Shown here: piece after piece, positions 39,181-48,441 of the stretch
Numbering within the stretch: the first letter of the stretch is position 1
Layout of the letters: each line of letters opens with the position of its first letter
Origin: Fulvimonas soli
GTDB taxonomy: Bacteria; Pseudomonadota; Gammaproteobacteria; Xanthomonadales; Rhodanobacteraceae
DNA: 64,000 nt
Reading direction: 5' to 3'
Assembly (NCBI RefSeq): GCF_003148905.1
Contig: NZ_QGHC01000007.1
Location: forward strand, 1 to 64,000
The notes under the pieces: generated by a model
What the model was told of the DNA's origin: nothing
The model's input: the letters and a program-made list of their open reading frames with translations, nothing else
Database searches by the model: none
Made by a program: the position numbers and the translations under genes

Positions 39181-40524
39181 ATGCGCTTGAAGCTTCTGAC
39201 CCTGGCCCTGGCCCTGTCGGCAATCTCGCTGCCCGGCCATGGCGAGGACCTGCTGGATGCATACCGGGAAGCGCGCGCGAACGATCCGGTGCTGTCGCAG
39301 GCCGAGGCCACGCGGCTGGCCACCGGCGAAGGCGTGACCCAGGCGCGCGCGCTGCTGCTGCCGCAGGTCAACGGCAGCGCCTCGCTGAGCCAGTCCAGCG
39401 GCGCCAACGCCAGCACGGCCCTCGACGAGAGCGGCGCGCAGATCAACGGCGGCCACGTGCGCACGCGCAGCGAGTCGCTGACCCTGGACCAGACCATCCT
39501 CGACCTCAGCAAGATCGCCGACCTGCACGCCGCGCGCTCGCAGGCGCAGTCGCAGGACGCGACCTACCAGGCGGCGCTGCAGGACCTGTTCGTGCGGGTC
39601 ACCGCCGCCTACTTCAACGTGCTCACCAGCGAGGACCAGCTGGCCTTCGCCAAGGCCAACGAGGAGGCGCTCAAGCGCGCCTACGACCAGGCCGAGCAGC
39701 GCTTCAACGTCGGCCTGGCCGCGATCACCGACGAGTACCAGGCCAAGTCCGCCTACGAGCTGGCGCGCGCGCAGACCATCGCCGCGCAGAACACCCTCAA
39801 CGACGCGCGCGAGGCGCTCCGCCAGATCACCGGCAAGCCGGTCGGCGAGCTGAAGAAGCTGCGCGAGGACCTGCCGCTGCTGCCGCCCACGCCGAACGAC
39901 CCCGACACCTGGGTGCAGGAGGCGCTGCGCAGCAACCCGAACATCGCCGCCCAGCAGTACAACGTCGAGGCGGCCGAGCACAGCGTCAACGCCGCCAAGG
40001 CCGGCCACCTGCCGACGCTCAACGCCCAGGTCAGCCGCGGCACCTCGTCGAGCTGGATGGAAAAGATCGGCGGCGCCTTCGCCGACCGCAACGGCCGCTA
40101 CGGCACCACCGTGGGCGTGACGCTGTCGGTGCCGATCTTCGCCGGCGGCGCCACGCAGTCGCGCGTGCGCCAGTCGATCTACCAGCGCGACGCCGCCGAG
40201 GACGCGCTGGAGAGCCAGCGCCGCCAGGTCACCCGCGACACGCTGAACTTCTACCGCTCGGTGCTGGCCGGAATCAGCCAGGTGCAGGCGAACAAGGCCT
40301 CGGTGGAGGCCGGCCAGAAGTCGCTGGAGGCCACCCGCGCGGGCTTCGACGTCGGCACGCAGACCATGCTCGACGTGCTCAACGCGATCCAGACGCTGAC
40401 CCAGGCCGAGAGCAGCTACTCGCAGTCGCGCCACCAGTTCATCCTCGACCAGCTGCAGCTCAAGCAGGCGGCCGGCACGATCGACCTGAAGGACCTGGAA
40501 GCGGTCAATTCGCTGCTGCAGTAA
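39181..40524 (+). CDS. tolC: Outer-membrane efflux channel TolC
   Basis: This 447-residue periplasm-spanning outer-membrane channel serves RND, MFS and type I export systems. The signal peptide ends near GHGED (19-23). Two homologous OEP halves (about 22-215 and 230-435) each have long coiled-coil helices and two beta strands; DLLDAYREARANDPVL and the later EALRSNPNIAAQQYNVEAAE open them. The sequence is Gln/Ala-rich, as is typical for TolC. It follows pcm in one operon and is followed by a hairpin. A nearby TetR regulator might influence it. Confidence 0.93.
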   Translation: MRLKLLTLALALSAISLPGHGEDLLDAYREARANDPVLSQAEATRLATGEGVTQARALLLPQVNGSASLSQSSGANASTALDESGAQINGGHVRTRSESLTLDQTILDLSKIADLHAARSQAQSQDATYQAALQDLFVRVTAAYFNVLTSEDQLAFAKANEEALKRAYDQAEQRFNVGLAAITDEYQAKSAYELARAQTIAAQNTLNDAREALRQITGKPVGELKKLREDLPLLPPTPNDPDTWVQEALRSNPNIAAQQYNVEAAEHSVNAAKAGHLPTLNAQVSRGTSSSWMEKIGGAFADRNGRYGTTVGVTLSVPIFAGGATQSRVRQSIYQRDAAEDALESQRRQVTRDTLNFYRSVLAGISQVQANKASVEAGQKSLEATRAGFDVGTQTMLDVLNAIQTLTQAESSYSQSRHQFILDQLQLKQAAGTIDLKDLEAVNSLLQ

Positions 40525-40549
40525 ACGCCAGGCAAGCGATGCCGTCGAC

Positions 40550-40576
40550 GGAGGCCGGGCCGCAAGCCCGGCCTCC
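40550..40576. terminator. Hairpin terminator between tolC and waaA
   Basis: An 11-bp perfect stem (40550-40560 with 40566-40576) and a 5-base loop lie in the gap between convergent genes. A weak T-containing stretch follows on the plus strand. Confidence 0.7.
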
Positions 40577-40589
40577 GCGTTTCGCGGCC

Positions 40590-41903
40590 CTACTCCTGCA
40601 GCAGGCCGTCGATCAGGCCCATCACCCGGCGCACCGCGCCGCGCTCGCTGTCGAACACCTTGCGCGCCTGCGCGCCCATGCGCCCCCGGCGCGCCGGATC
40701 GCGCAGCAGCCGCTGCACCGCCCCGCCCAGGGCGTCGGCCGCGCCGATCCGCTCGGCGCCGCCCTCGGCGATCAGCGTCTGGGTGATCTCCTCGAAATTG
40801 AAGGTGTGCGGCCCCACCAGCACCGGCCGCGCCAGCGCCGCCGGCTCCAGCACGTTGTGCCCGCCGATCGGCACCAGGCTGCCGCCGACGAAGGCGAGGT
40901 CGGCCGCCGCGTAGAACGGCATCAGCTCGCCCATCGAGTCGATCACGAACACCTGGTGCGCCGCGCCGGGCACCTGCTGGGCGCTGCGCGTGGCCACCGA
41001 GAAGCCCAGGCTGCGCACCGCGTGCTCGACCGGGCGGAACCGCTCCGGGTGGCGCGGCGCGATCAGCAGCAGCGCGTCGGGCAGGCGCCGGAGCACTTCC
41101 AGGTGCGCCTCCAGCACGGCCAGCTCCTCGCCCTCGTGGGTGCTGGCGGCGATCCACACCGGCCGCAGGCGGCCCCACTGCGCGCGCAGCTGCTGCCCCC
41201 GGTCGGTGGCGCCGTCGGGCAGCGGCATGTCGAACTTCAGGTTGCCGCTGACCACGATGCGCTCGGTCTCGGCGCCGAGCAGGCGGTAGCGCGCCGCGTC
41301 GGCGCGCGACTGCGCGGCGATCAGGCGCACGCAGCGCAGCGCCGAGCGCACCACCCCGCGCAGCGGCGCGTAGCCGCGCAGCGAGCGCTCGGACAGGCGC
41401 GCGTTGACGATCATCAGCGGAATGCCGCGGTTGCGGCAGGCGAAGTACAGGTTCGGCCAGATCTCCGTCTCCACGATGATCGCCAGGCGCGGCCGGATGC
41501 GCGCGAGGAAGCGCGCCACCGCGAACGGCAGGTCGTAGGGCAGGTAGACGTGGAACACCTCCTCGCCGAACAGCTGGCGCACCCGCTCCGAGCCGGTCGG
41601 GGTGACCGTGGTCACCACCAGCGGCGCGTTCGGGTAGTCCACGCGCAGCGCCTTGAGCAGCGGCTCGGCGGCGTTCACCTCGCCCACCGACACCGCGTGC
41701 ACCCAGATGCCGCCGGGCGCGGCGGGCGCGCGGAAGAAGCCGAAGCGCTCGCGCCAGCGCAGGTGGTAGCCGCGGTAGCGCATGCCGCGCGCGAGCAGCC
41801 GCAGCACGATGAACGGCGTCACCAGATACATCGCGAGGGTGTAGAGGTAGCGCACGAACGGGTCCGGTGGCGCGGCGAGGCTGCGCAGTATAGCCGGCGC
41901 CAC
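40590..41903 (-). CDS. waaA: 3-deoxy-D-manno-octulosonic-acid transferase
   Basis: WaaA (KdtA) adds Kdo to lipid IVA at the inner membrane. The reading frame encodes 437 residues with an N-terminal membrane anchor (TLAMYLVTPFIVLRLLARG), HAVSVGEVNAAEPLLKAL, ETEIWPN, PRHPERF and a C-terminal nucleotide-binding fold with GGHNVLEP. The start is uncertain: the frame opens with GTG at 41903, a TATACT box on the minus strand (about 41892-41887) overlaps it, and a GTG at 41855 would give a start nearer to known WaaA proteins. lpxL is divergent. Confidence 0.92.
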   Translation of the reverse strand: MAPAILRSLAAPPDPFVRYLYTLAMYLVTPFIVLRLLARGMRYRGYHLRWRERFGFFRAPAAPGGIWVHAVSVGEVNAAEPLLKALRVDYPNAPLVVTTVTPTGSERVRQLFGEEVFHVYLPYDLPFAVARFLARIRPRLAIIVETEIWPNLYFACRNRGIPLMIVNARLSERSLRGYAPLRGVVRSALRCVRLIAAQSRADAARYRLLGAETERIVVSGNLKFDMPLPDGATDRGQQLRAQWGRLRPVWIAASTHEGEELAVLEAHLEVLRRLPDALLLIAPRHPERFRPVEHAVRSLGFSVATRSAQQVPGAAHQVFVIDSMGELMPFYAAADLAFVGGSLVPIGGHNVLEPAALARPVLVGPHTFNFEEITQTLIAEGGAERIGAADALGGAVQRLLRDPARRGRMGAQARKVFDSERGAVRRVMGLIDGLLQE

Positions 41904-41940
41904 GCGCCGGGCCGGCGGCGCGGCCCGCTACAATGCGGCG

Positions 41941-42864
41941 ATGCCCGGCATGCCCCGTCCCCCCTTCCACCGCGCCCTGCTGGCGCCGCAGCACTGGCCG
42001 GCCTGGCTGGGCGTGGCGGCGATCTGGCTGGTCGCGCGCCTGCCCTACCGCGCGCTGCTGCGCGTGGGCCGCTTCCTCGGCGCGCTGGTGGTGCGCGTGC
42101 CCTCGCCGCGGCGCAAGGTGGCCGAGCGCAACATCGCGCTGTGCTTTCCCTCGCTCGACGCCGCCGCGCAGGCCGCGCTGGTCGACGCGCACCTGCGCGA
42201 CATCGGCCTGATGATGGTGGAGTTCGCGCTCGGCTGGATGGGCTCGGACCGCGCCGTCGCCCGCGTGCCGGTGACGGTGCAAGGGCTCGAGCACCTCGAG
42301 GCGGCGCGCGCGCAGGGCAAGGGCGTGCTGCTGGTCGGCGGGCACTTCTCGCACCTGGAGCTGTGCGCGCGGCTGGTCTCGCGGCGCATCCGCATCGCCG
42401 GCATGTACCGGCGGATGGATTCGGCGGTGTTCGAGTGGGCGGTGCTGCGCGCGCGGCTGGACTACGCCGAGGCGATGTTCGAGAAGGACGACATCCGCGG
42501 CACGGTGAAGTACCTGCGCGGCGGCGGCACGCTGTGGTACGCGCCCGACCAGGACATGCGCAGCAAGGACAGCGTGTTCGTGCCGTTCTTCGGCGTGCCG
42601 GCGGCCACCATCACCGCCACCCACCACCTGGCGCGGATGTCCGGCGCGCGGGTGATCCCGTTCTTCCACCGCCGCCTGCCCGGCGGCGGCTACGCGCTGC
42701 GGCTGGGCGCGCCGCTGGAGCACCTGCCGAGCGCCGACGTGCTCGAGGACACCGCGCGCGTCAACGCCTGCATCGAGCAGATGGCGCGCGAGGCGCCCGC
42801 GCAGTACCTGTGGGTGCACAAGCGCTTCAAGACGCGCCCGCCGGGCCAGCCGCCGGTCTACTGA
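41941..42864 (+). CDS. lpxL: Lipid A acyltransferase (LpxL/HtrB family)
   Basis: The protein has 307 residues with one N-terminal membrane helix (WLGVAAIWLVARLPYRALLR). It carries the HX4E catalytic motif in GGHFSHLE and the later motifs RRMDS, GGGTLWYAPDQDMRSKDSVFVPFFGVPA split over two blocks, and WVHKRFK near the end. It transfers a secondary acyl chain onto Kdo-lipid A. A TACAAT -10-like box lies just upstream, and its start lies 37 bases from the divergent waaA frame. Its stop overlaps the convergent GT2 gene by seven bases. Confidence 0.93.
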   Translation: MPGMPRPPFHRALLAPQHWPAWLGVAAIWLVARLPYRALLRVGRFLGALVVRVPSPRRKVAERNIALCFPSLDAAAQAALVDAHLRDIGLMMVEFALGWMGSDRAVARVPVTVQGLEHLEAARAQGKGVLLVGGHFSHLELCARLVSRRIRIAGMYRRMDSAVFEWAVLRARLDYAEAMFEKDDIRGTVKYLRGGGTLWYAPDQDMRSKDSVFVPFFGVPAATITATHHLARMSGARVIPFFHRRLPGGGYALRLGAPLEHLPSADVLEDTARVNACIEQMAREAPAQYLWVHKRFKTRPPGQPPVY

Positions 42865-43622
42865 CCGCGGCGCTCGCGCCGGTAGGCCTCGTGCAGCTTG
42901 GCGTACTTGAGGAAGGCGTAGAACGCGCCGCAGACGCTGGCGATGAAGCCGGCCCAGCCGCTGAGGAAGTAGCGCTTGCCGACGTACTGGCGCAGGAAGA
43001 ACACCGGCGGGTAGAACACCATGCGCAGCCCGGTGAAGCGCTGCCGCTTGCGCAGCTTGTGCGCCACCATGCCCGAGGTGTAGCGGTTGATCTTCTCCAC
43101 CCGCGCGGCGATGTCGCCGTCGCCGTCGTTGACGAAGTCGGCCGCGCGCAGCGTCTTCACCGGCCCGTCCACCTCCACCGCCGCGTGCACCTCCACGTCG
43201 TTCATGCGGCCGCGGCGGCGGTCGAACAGGCGCAGGTGGCCGTTGCGCCAGCTCAAGCGGTGCTGCACGGTCCAGAACATGCGCTCGCGGCGCGGCAGGC
43301 GGAAGCCGGCGTGGCGCGGGTCGGCCAGCGCGCGCTCGATCACCTCGCGCGTGCCGGGCGAGAGGATCTCGTCGGCGTCGAGGTTGAGCACCCAGTCGTG
43401 CGAGGCCATGTCGATCGCGCGCTGCTTCTGCGGGCCGTAGTCGTCGAACGGGTGCACCGCCACGCGCGCGCCGTGGCGGCGCGCGATCGCCACCGTGTCG
43501 TCGGTGGAGCCGGAATCCAGCACCACGATCTCGTCCGCCCAGTCCACCCGGCTCAGGCAGGCGTCGAGGGTGTCGGCATTGTTGTAGGTGATCACCACCA
43601 CCGACAGCGGTTCACGCCGCAT
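42858..43622 (-). CDS. Family 2 glycosyltransferase (WaaE/KdtX-like)
   Basis: The protein has 254 residues with a GT-A fold: VVITYNNADTLDACL, IVVLDSGSTDDTV, then NLDADEILSP (metal-binding DxD-like). The C-terminal half has a hydrophobic region KRYFLSGWAGFIASVCGAFY for membrane association. Such proteins, often next to waaA, add a hexose to the LPS inner core. The start at 43622 overlaps the O-antigen-ligase-like gene by 11 bases, so the two are co-transcribed. Confidence 0.9.
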   Translation of the reverse strand: MRREPLSVVVITYNNADTLDACLSRVDWADEIVVLDSGSTDDTVAIARRHGARVAVHPFDDYGPQKQRAIDMASHDWVLNLDADEILSPGTREVIERALADPRHAGFRLPRRERMFWTVQHRLSWRNGHLRLFDRRRGRMNDVEVHAAVEVDGPVKTLRAADFVNDGDGDIAARVEKINRYTSGMVAHKLRKRQRFTGLRMVFYPPVFFLRQYVGKRYFLSGWAGFIASVCGAFYAFLKYAKLHEAYRRERRGQ

Positions 43623-44868
43623 CGTCCGCCTCCGCATGGAGCGCCGCGCACCACAGCCCGAGCAGCCAGGCGAACAGCAGGCCCCACCAGGCCGAATAGA
43701 AGGCCAGGTGGCTGTTGAGCGGGAACAGCATCGCGCCCAGCGCCAGCGTCGCCGGGAAGGCGCGCGCGCGCGCCGCCGCCCCCGCGCGCCGCCACGCGCG
43801 CAGCGCCAGCGCGGCGGCGGCCAGCCACAGCGCCAGGCCGACGATGCCGGTCTCGGCGAGCACCTCCAGCACCAGCTGGTGCGCATGGCAGGCGCCCTCG
43901 CCCGCGCCGCAGGATTCGGCCACCAGGAAGTGGTCGCCCGGCGGCGCCACCTGCGGATAGGCGTAGCGGAAGCCGCGCACGCCCACCCCGGTCACGGGAT
44001 GCGCCTGGATCATGCGCAGGCTGGCGCGCCAGATCTCCAGCCGGCCGGTGAGCGCCTGGTCCAGGCCGGCGCCGCCGCCGTGCAGCGCGGCCAGGGTGCG
44101 CTCCATGCGCGCGTGGAAGCGACCCGATGCGTGCCAGGCGAGCAGCCCGGCCAGGGCCAGCGCCGCCGCGCCCGCCGCCGCCAGCGCGAGGAACCGCCGC
44201 GCCGACCCCGCCTCGCGCCAGGCGAAGCCCAGCGCCACCAGCGCGTAGCACAGCCAGGCCGAGCGCGCGCCGGCCAGCAGTACCGGCCCCAGCAGCAGCA
44301 GGAAGGCCAGTACCAGGCCGGTCCTGCCGAAGCGCCGGCGCGCCGTCCACAGCGCGAACGGCGACAGCACCGCCAGCGCGGGCCCCAGCTTGAGGTTGCC
44401 CGCGCCGAAGATGCCGGAGATGCGCTCGGCCTCGGCCGGGCCGCCCAGGCTCCAGCCGGTGAGGATCTGCACCCAGGCGTCCAGCGTCCACAGCGCGAGC
44501 ACCGCGGCGACGGCGGCGTAGAGCGCGGCCGGCCGGCCCGCGCGGCGGACCGCCAGGCAGGCGTACAGGCCCAGCGGCACGTAGCGCGGCAGCGCGGCGA
44601 CGGTGCCCCAGCTCTTGCCCGGCGCCACGGCGGCGAAAGCCGACAGCAGCGCCGCGCCGACGTAGGCGCCGAGCAGCCACAGCAGCAGCCGCGCGCCGGC
44701 GTGGCCGCGCAGCGCGCGCGGGTCGCGGTACAGCCACCAGGCCGCGCCGAGCAGGCACAGCGCGGTGCCCAGCTCGGCGCTGCGCCCGAACGGCAGCAGC
44801 GCGATCACCAGCCAGAACGGCAGCAGCGGCGAGCGCAGCGCGGCGCGCAGGGCGGAAGGCATCGGCAT
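43612..44868 (-). CDS. O-antigen ligase-like (Wzy/WaaL family) membrane protein
   Basis: The protein has 418 residues and about 10-12 membrane helices. The large periplasmic loop contains VTGVGVRGFRYAYPQVAPPG and CHAHQLVLEVLAETGIVGL, the WaaL/Wzy signature with the essential His. LAGARSAWLCYAL is a further family block. It would join O-chain or another glycan to a lipid core or protein at the periplasmic face. The ATG at 44868 gives MPMPSALRAALRS. It lies between two glycosyltransferase genes on the same strand. Confidence 0.88.
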   Translation of the reverse strand: MPMPSALRAALRSPLLPFWLVIALLPFGRSAELGTALCLLGAAWWLYRDPRALRGHAGARLLLWLLGAYVGAALLSAFAAVAPGKSWGTVAALPRYVPLGLYACLAVRRAGRPAALYAAVAAVLALWTLDAWVQILTGWSLGGPAEAERISGIFGAGNLKLGPALAVLSPFALWTARRRFGRTGLVLAFLLLLGPVLLAGARSAWLCYALVALGFAWREAGSARRFLALAAAGAAALALAGLLAWHASGRFHARMERTLAALHGGGAGLDQALTGRLEIWRASLRMIQAHPVTGVGVRGFRYAYPQVAPPGDHFLVAESCGAGEGACHAHQLVLEVLAETGIVGLALWLAAAALALRAWRRAGAAARARAFPATLALGAMLFPLNSHLAFYSAWWGLLFAWLLGLWCAALHAEADDAA

Positions 44869-44936
44869 CGCGGAATCCAGGCGGCGGGCGGCCGATTGTA
44901 GGGGCTGGCCCGCGCGGGCGGCACGCGGGCGCGGCG

Positions 44937-46088
44937 TCAGGCCGCCGCCAGCTCCTCGTACAGCGCCAGCGTGGCCTGCTGCATGTCGGCCAGGCGGTAG
45001 TTCTGCAGCATCGGGATCGGCGGCGCCACGCGCAGCAGCTCGGCGGCGCGCTCGACCAGCTTCTCGCGGTCGCCCGGCGGCACGCGGCCGGCCGGGTACA
45101 GCTCGGCCAGCAGCTCGCCCACGCCGCCGTGCGCGTAGCCCAGCACCGGCCGGCACAGCGACAGCGCCTCGATCACCGTGCGGCCGAACGACTCGGGCTT
45201 GTTGGACAGCTGCAGCACCAGCGCGGAGACCGCGTAGATGTCGCGCACGTCGGGGCGCGGCCCGGTCAGCGCCACCTGCGATTCCAGCCCGCGCGCCTTC
45301 ACCAGTGCGCGCAGCTCGCGCAGGTAGTCCTCGCGGCCCGGCTCGACCACGCCCAGCAGCAGCAGACGGGTCTCGATGCCGCGGCGCTTGAGCTCGGCGA
45401 CCAGCTCGATCGCGTCGTGGTGGCCCTTCAGCCGCGTGCCCCGGCCCGGCAGGGTGAGCAGCGGCGCGCCGGCCAGCTGCGGGTACTCGGCGAAGAAGGC
45501 CCGCTGCCAGGCCTCGTCCGGGCGGTGGCCGTAGGGGAAGGCCGCCGGGTCGATGCCGCGCGGGATCACCCGGATCCGCGCCGGGTCCAGCCACGGGTAG
45601 TGGCTGAGCACGTAGTCGCGCAGGGTCTGCGACACCGCGATCACCCGCTCGCCGCGCAGCAGGATCGAGCTGTAGCGGCCCGGGGAGTTCAATCCGTGTA
45701 CAGAAGTGACGAAATGCGGCACCGGCGAGGTGCCGCGCAGCGCCCACCAGCCCAGCCAGGCCGGCAGGCGCGAGCGGGCATGCACGATGTCCGGCCGCAG
45801 CTCCCGCAGCAGCCGCCGCAGCGGCCCCAGCTTGGCCAGGGTGCGCAGGGACTTGGCGCCGATGTCCAGCGTGACGTGCTCGCTGCCCTCGGCCTCCAGC
45901 TGCGGCACCAGCCGGCCGCCGGCCGAAATCACGACCGAGCGGTGCCCGGCCTCCACCAGCGCCCGCGCCACCTCCAGCGCCGAGCGCTCCGCGCCGCCGG
46001 ACTGCAGCGCCGGGATCAGCTGGACGACGGTCAGGCGCCTGGTCGAGCGGGCTGCGACATTCATGAGCTGTTGGATCGTGAGCCTCAT
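44937..46088 (-). CDS. Family 4 glycosyltransferase
   Basis: This 383-residue GT-B fold enzyme has an N-terminal IPALQSGGAERSALEVARAL (acceptor site) and a C-terminal donor domain with LPGRGTRLKGHHDAIEL, and ESFGRTVIEALSL with the nucleotide-sugar Glu residues. It resembles LPS-core or capsule glycosyltransferases. The chosen ATG at 46088 gives MRLTIQQLMNVA; an ATG at 46064 and a TTG at 46100 are alternatives, and none has a strong ribosome site. It heads the run of envelope genes reading left from here. Confidence 0.92.
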   Translation of the reverse strand: MRLTIQQLMNVAARSTRRLTVVQLIPALQSGGAERSALEVARALVEAGHRSVVISAGGRLVPQLEAEGSEHVTLDIGAKSLRTLAKLGPLRRLLRELRPDIVHARSRLPAWLGWWALRGTSPVPHFVTSVHGLNSPGRYSSILLRGERVIAVSQTLRDYVLSHYPWLDPARIRVIPRGIDPAAFPYGHRPDEAWQRAFFAEYPQLAGAPLLTLPGRGTRLKGHHDAIELVAELKRRGIETRLLLLGVVEPGREDYLRELRALVKARGLESQVALTGPRPDVRDIYAVSALVLQLSNKPESFGRTVIEALSLCRPVLGYAHGGVGELLAELYPAGRVPPGDREKLVERAAELLRVAPPIPMLQNYRLADMQQATLALYEELAAA

Positions 46089-46145
46089 CCGTGAAATCAA
46101 GCAGCGATCGTGCCTACTGCCGCCTGTCGAGGGGAACCTCCGCCC

Positions 46146-46349
46146 TCAGTCGCGCAGCACGTAGCGGGCGCCGCAGTACGGGCAGGTCGATTCGCCGCCG
46201 TCGTCCACGATCGGCAGGTACACCTTCGGATGCGAATTCCACAGCGCCATGCCCGGCATCGGGCAGGACAGCGGCAGATCGGCCCGCGTCACTTCGTAAC
46301 GGTTCTCGGCGTTGGCCGCGATCGGCGTCACGGTCGGGGAACGCGACAT
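46146..46349 (-). CDS. Zinc-finger domain-containing small protein
   Basis: This 67-residue protein matches the zf-CHCC type, related to the mitochondrial complex I subunit NDUFS6. Motifs are NAENRYEVTRADLPLSCPMP, GMALWNSHPKVYLPI and the C-terminal CPYCGARYVL. The zinc ligands are Cys29, His40, Cys56 and Cys59. Its role in bacteria is unknown. It lies upstream of the GT4 gene on the same strand, which is the common arrangement in this group. Confidence 0.92.
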   Translation of the reverse strand: MSRSPTVTPIAANAENRYEVTRADLPLSCPMPGMALWNSHPKVYLPIVDDGGESTCPYCGARYVLRD

Positions 46350-46527
46350 GGGGGAACTCCACAGGCAACTCGGTCGACCGCGGATGGTAGCAGGCGGCGA
46401 CCGCCCGCTGCCGCGCCGCCCCGCCACCCGCCGAAGGGCATAGCCCGAGCGGCCGGCTACCGGCCCGGCGGCGGCGGGCGAAGAATCCGCCTGCGGCCGC
46501 CGCGCCGGACCCAGCGAGGGCACGACC

Positions 46528-47748
46528 ATGGATTTCGCAAGGATATTCACGCGGGCCAGGAACATCCTGACCACTCCCCGAACGGAATGGCCGGTCGCGG
46601 CGGCCGAACCGGCCACGGTGGGCGGCCTCTACGCCGGCTACATCGCGCTGGTCGCCGCGCTGCCGGCGCTCGCCGGCTTCGTCAAGGGCAGCCTGATCGG
46701 CTACGGCGCCTTCGGCGTCAGCGTGCGCACGCCGCTGGGCATGGGCCTCGCCGGCATGCTGCTGCGCTACGCGCTGAGCCTGGCCGTCGCCTACCTGGTG
46801 GCACTGCTGGTCGACGCGCTGGCCGGCACCTTCGGCGCGCGCAAGGACCTGGTGCAGGCGCTCAAGACGGTCGCCTACGCATGGACCGCCGCCTGGATCG
46901 CCGGCATCGGCGTGACCGTGCCCTGGCTGGGCTGGCTGATCGCCCTGGCCGGCGCGGTCTACGCGGTCTACCTGCTCTACCTGGGCCTGCCGCACACCAT
47001 GCGGTGCCCGCCGGAGAAGGCCGGCGGCTACGCCGCGCTCACCGTGGTGGTCGCCATCGTGCTGAGCTGGCTGGTGGGGCTGGTCGTGGCCGGCGTGGTG
47101 GGCGCCGCCGCGCTCACCGGCGGCGCGATGCACGCCGCCGCCGACGGGAGCGGCGTCACCCTGGACCGCGACAGCGCGCTGGGCCGGCTGGCCGCGGTGG
47201 GCGAGCAGGCGGCGCAGGCCGGCAAGCAGCTGGAAGCCGCGCAGCAGGCCGACGGCGGCGCGACGGCGGGCCAGCCGGCGGGCGGCGGCGCGGCGCTGCC
47301 GACCGGGCAGCTCAAGGCCTTGCTGCCCGACAGCCTGCCCGGCCTCGCACGCATCAGCCTCTCGGCCGAGCGCAACGGCGCGATCGGCCTGCAGGTCGCC
47401 GAGGCGGAGGCCGAGTACGGCGACGGCGGAGGCCAGCGCATCGCCCTGCAGGTCGCCGACACCGGCGGCGCCCGCGGTCTGGTGGCGATGGCCGCGGCGA
47501 TGGCGCCGGAGCAGGAGAGGCAGACCGGGCACGGCTACGAGAAGACCTACCGCGACGGCGACCGCCTGGTGCACGAGGCCTGGGACGACGCGGACAAGAG
47601 CGGCGAGTTCAGCGTGGTCGTCGGCCGGCGCTTCACCGTGAAGGCCAGCGGCCGCGTCGACGGCATCGACCGGCTCAGGCAGGCGGTGGCGAGCGTGGAC
47701 CTGGCGAAGCTGGAATCGCTGGGGAACCAGGGCGCGGCCTCGAACTGA
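46528..47748 (+). CDS. Yip1-domain membrane protein with a C-terminal extracytoplasmic domain
   Basis: The protein has 406 residues. The first 200 contain about five membrane helices of Yip1 type, starting MDFARIFTRARNILTTPRTEWP. A flexible Ala/Gly/Gln-rich linker (about 225-260) leads to a soluble domain of about 140 residues rich in charged residues. Bacterial Yip1 proteins have no clear known function. It stands alone with a bidirectional terminator after it. No ribosome site is strong. Confidence 0.85.
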   Translation: MDFARIFTRARNILTTPRTEWPVAAAEPATVGGLYAGYIALVAALPALAGFVKGSLIGYGAFGVSVRTPLGMGLAGMLLRYALSLAVAYLVALLVDALAGTFGARKDLVQALKTVAYAWTAAWIAGIGVTVPWLGWLIALAGAVYAVYLLYLGLPHTMRCPPEKAGGYAALTVVVAIVLSWLVGLVVAGVVGAAALTGGAMHAAADGSGVTLDRDSALGRLAAVGEQAAQAGKQLEAAQQADGGATAGQPAGGGAALPTGQLKALLPDSLPGLARISLSAERNGAIGLQVAEAEAEYGDGGGQRIALQVADTGGARGLVAMAAAMAPEQERQTGHGYEKTYRDGDRLVHEAWDDADKSGEFSVVVGRRFTVKASGRVDGIDRLRQAVASVDLAKLESLGNQGAASN

Positions 47749-47768
47749 CGCGCCGCGCGCCGGGTACG

Positions 47769-47802
47769 AAAAAGCCGCGCCGGCGCCGGCGCGGCTTTTT
47801 TT
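47769..47802. terminator. Bidirectional rho-independent terminator
   Basis: A long perfect palindrome with a GCCGCGCC...GGCGCGGC stem is flanked by A5 on the left and T7 on the right. It serves the convergent Yip1 (plus) and yceI (minus) genes. Confidence 0.93.
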
Positions 47803-47821
47803 CAGCGGAACGGCGAACCGC

Positions 47822-48415
47822 CTACTTCGCCGCCTCGTCCTTCGGCACCTCGCCCTCGGTGGTGATGCGCACCTTGATCTCGTCGCCCACGTTCGGCACG
47901 TAGGCGTCCAGGCCGAAGTCCGAACGCTTGAGCGTGGCGGTGGCGTCGAAGCCGATCGCCCGGGTCTTGAGCATCGGGTGCTCGCCCTGCTTGTTGAGCC
48001 TGGCGTCCAGCACCACCGGCTTGGTCACGCCGTGCACGGTGAGGTCGCCGGTCACCTTGAACTTGCCGCCGCCCAGTGCCTGCACCTTGGTGCTCTTGAA
48101 GGTCACCGTGGGGTACTTGTCGGCGTCGAAGAAGTCCGGCTTCTTCAGGTGCTCGTCGAGCTTGGCCACGTGGGTGTCGAGGTTGGCCAGCGGCAGCGTC
48201 ACCTCCACCGAGGACTTGGCCGGGTTCTTCTCGTCGAACACCAGCGTGCCCTCGCCCAGACCGAGATTGGCGGTGGGGTTGGAGAAGCCGAAGTGGTTCC
48301 AGCTGAACAGCACCATCGTGTGGCCGGGGTCGAGCTTGTAGGTGACCGGATCGGCCTGGGCCGCGGCGGCGGCGCCGAGCAGGCCGGCGAAGGCGAGGTA
48401 TTGCAGTGCACGCAT
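47822..48415 (-). CDS. YceI-family periplasmic lipocalin-like protein
   Basis: The protein has 197 residues with a signal peptide ending near AQADP (19-23). It shows the YceI signatures TYKLDPGHTMVLFSWNHFGFS and KYPTVTFKSTKVQALGGGKF, and TGDLTVHGVTKPV. The fold is a beta-barrel that binds isoprenoid chains or amides. It may take part in polyisoprenoid handling or stress response. It sits 26 bases downstream of a nitroreductase gene on the same strand. Confidence 0.95.
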   Translation of the reverse strand: MRALQYLAFAGLLGAAAAAQADPVTYKLDPGHTMVLFSWNHFGFSNPTANLGLGEGTLVFDEKNPAKSSVEVTLPLANLDTHVAKLDEHLKKPDFFDADKYPTVTFKSTKVQALGGGKFKVTGDLTVHGVTKPVVLDARLNKQGEHPMLKTRAIGFDATATLKRSDFGLDAYVPNVGDEIKVRITTEGEVPKDEAAK

Positions 48416-48441
48416 GGCGATTCCTCCTGGTGGGCGGGGCT

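Noticed and set aside
41855..41903. Firm choice of the waaA start codon
   Set aside because: The GTG at 41903 overlaps a TATACT box, while downstream candidates lack ribosome sites. The longer frame was kept with the doubt stated.
39106..42819. 1237-codon open frame on the minus strand
   Set aside because: It covers tolC, waaA and lpxL in wrong frames and contains only Arg/Ala/Gly-rich sequence.
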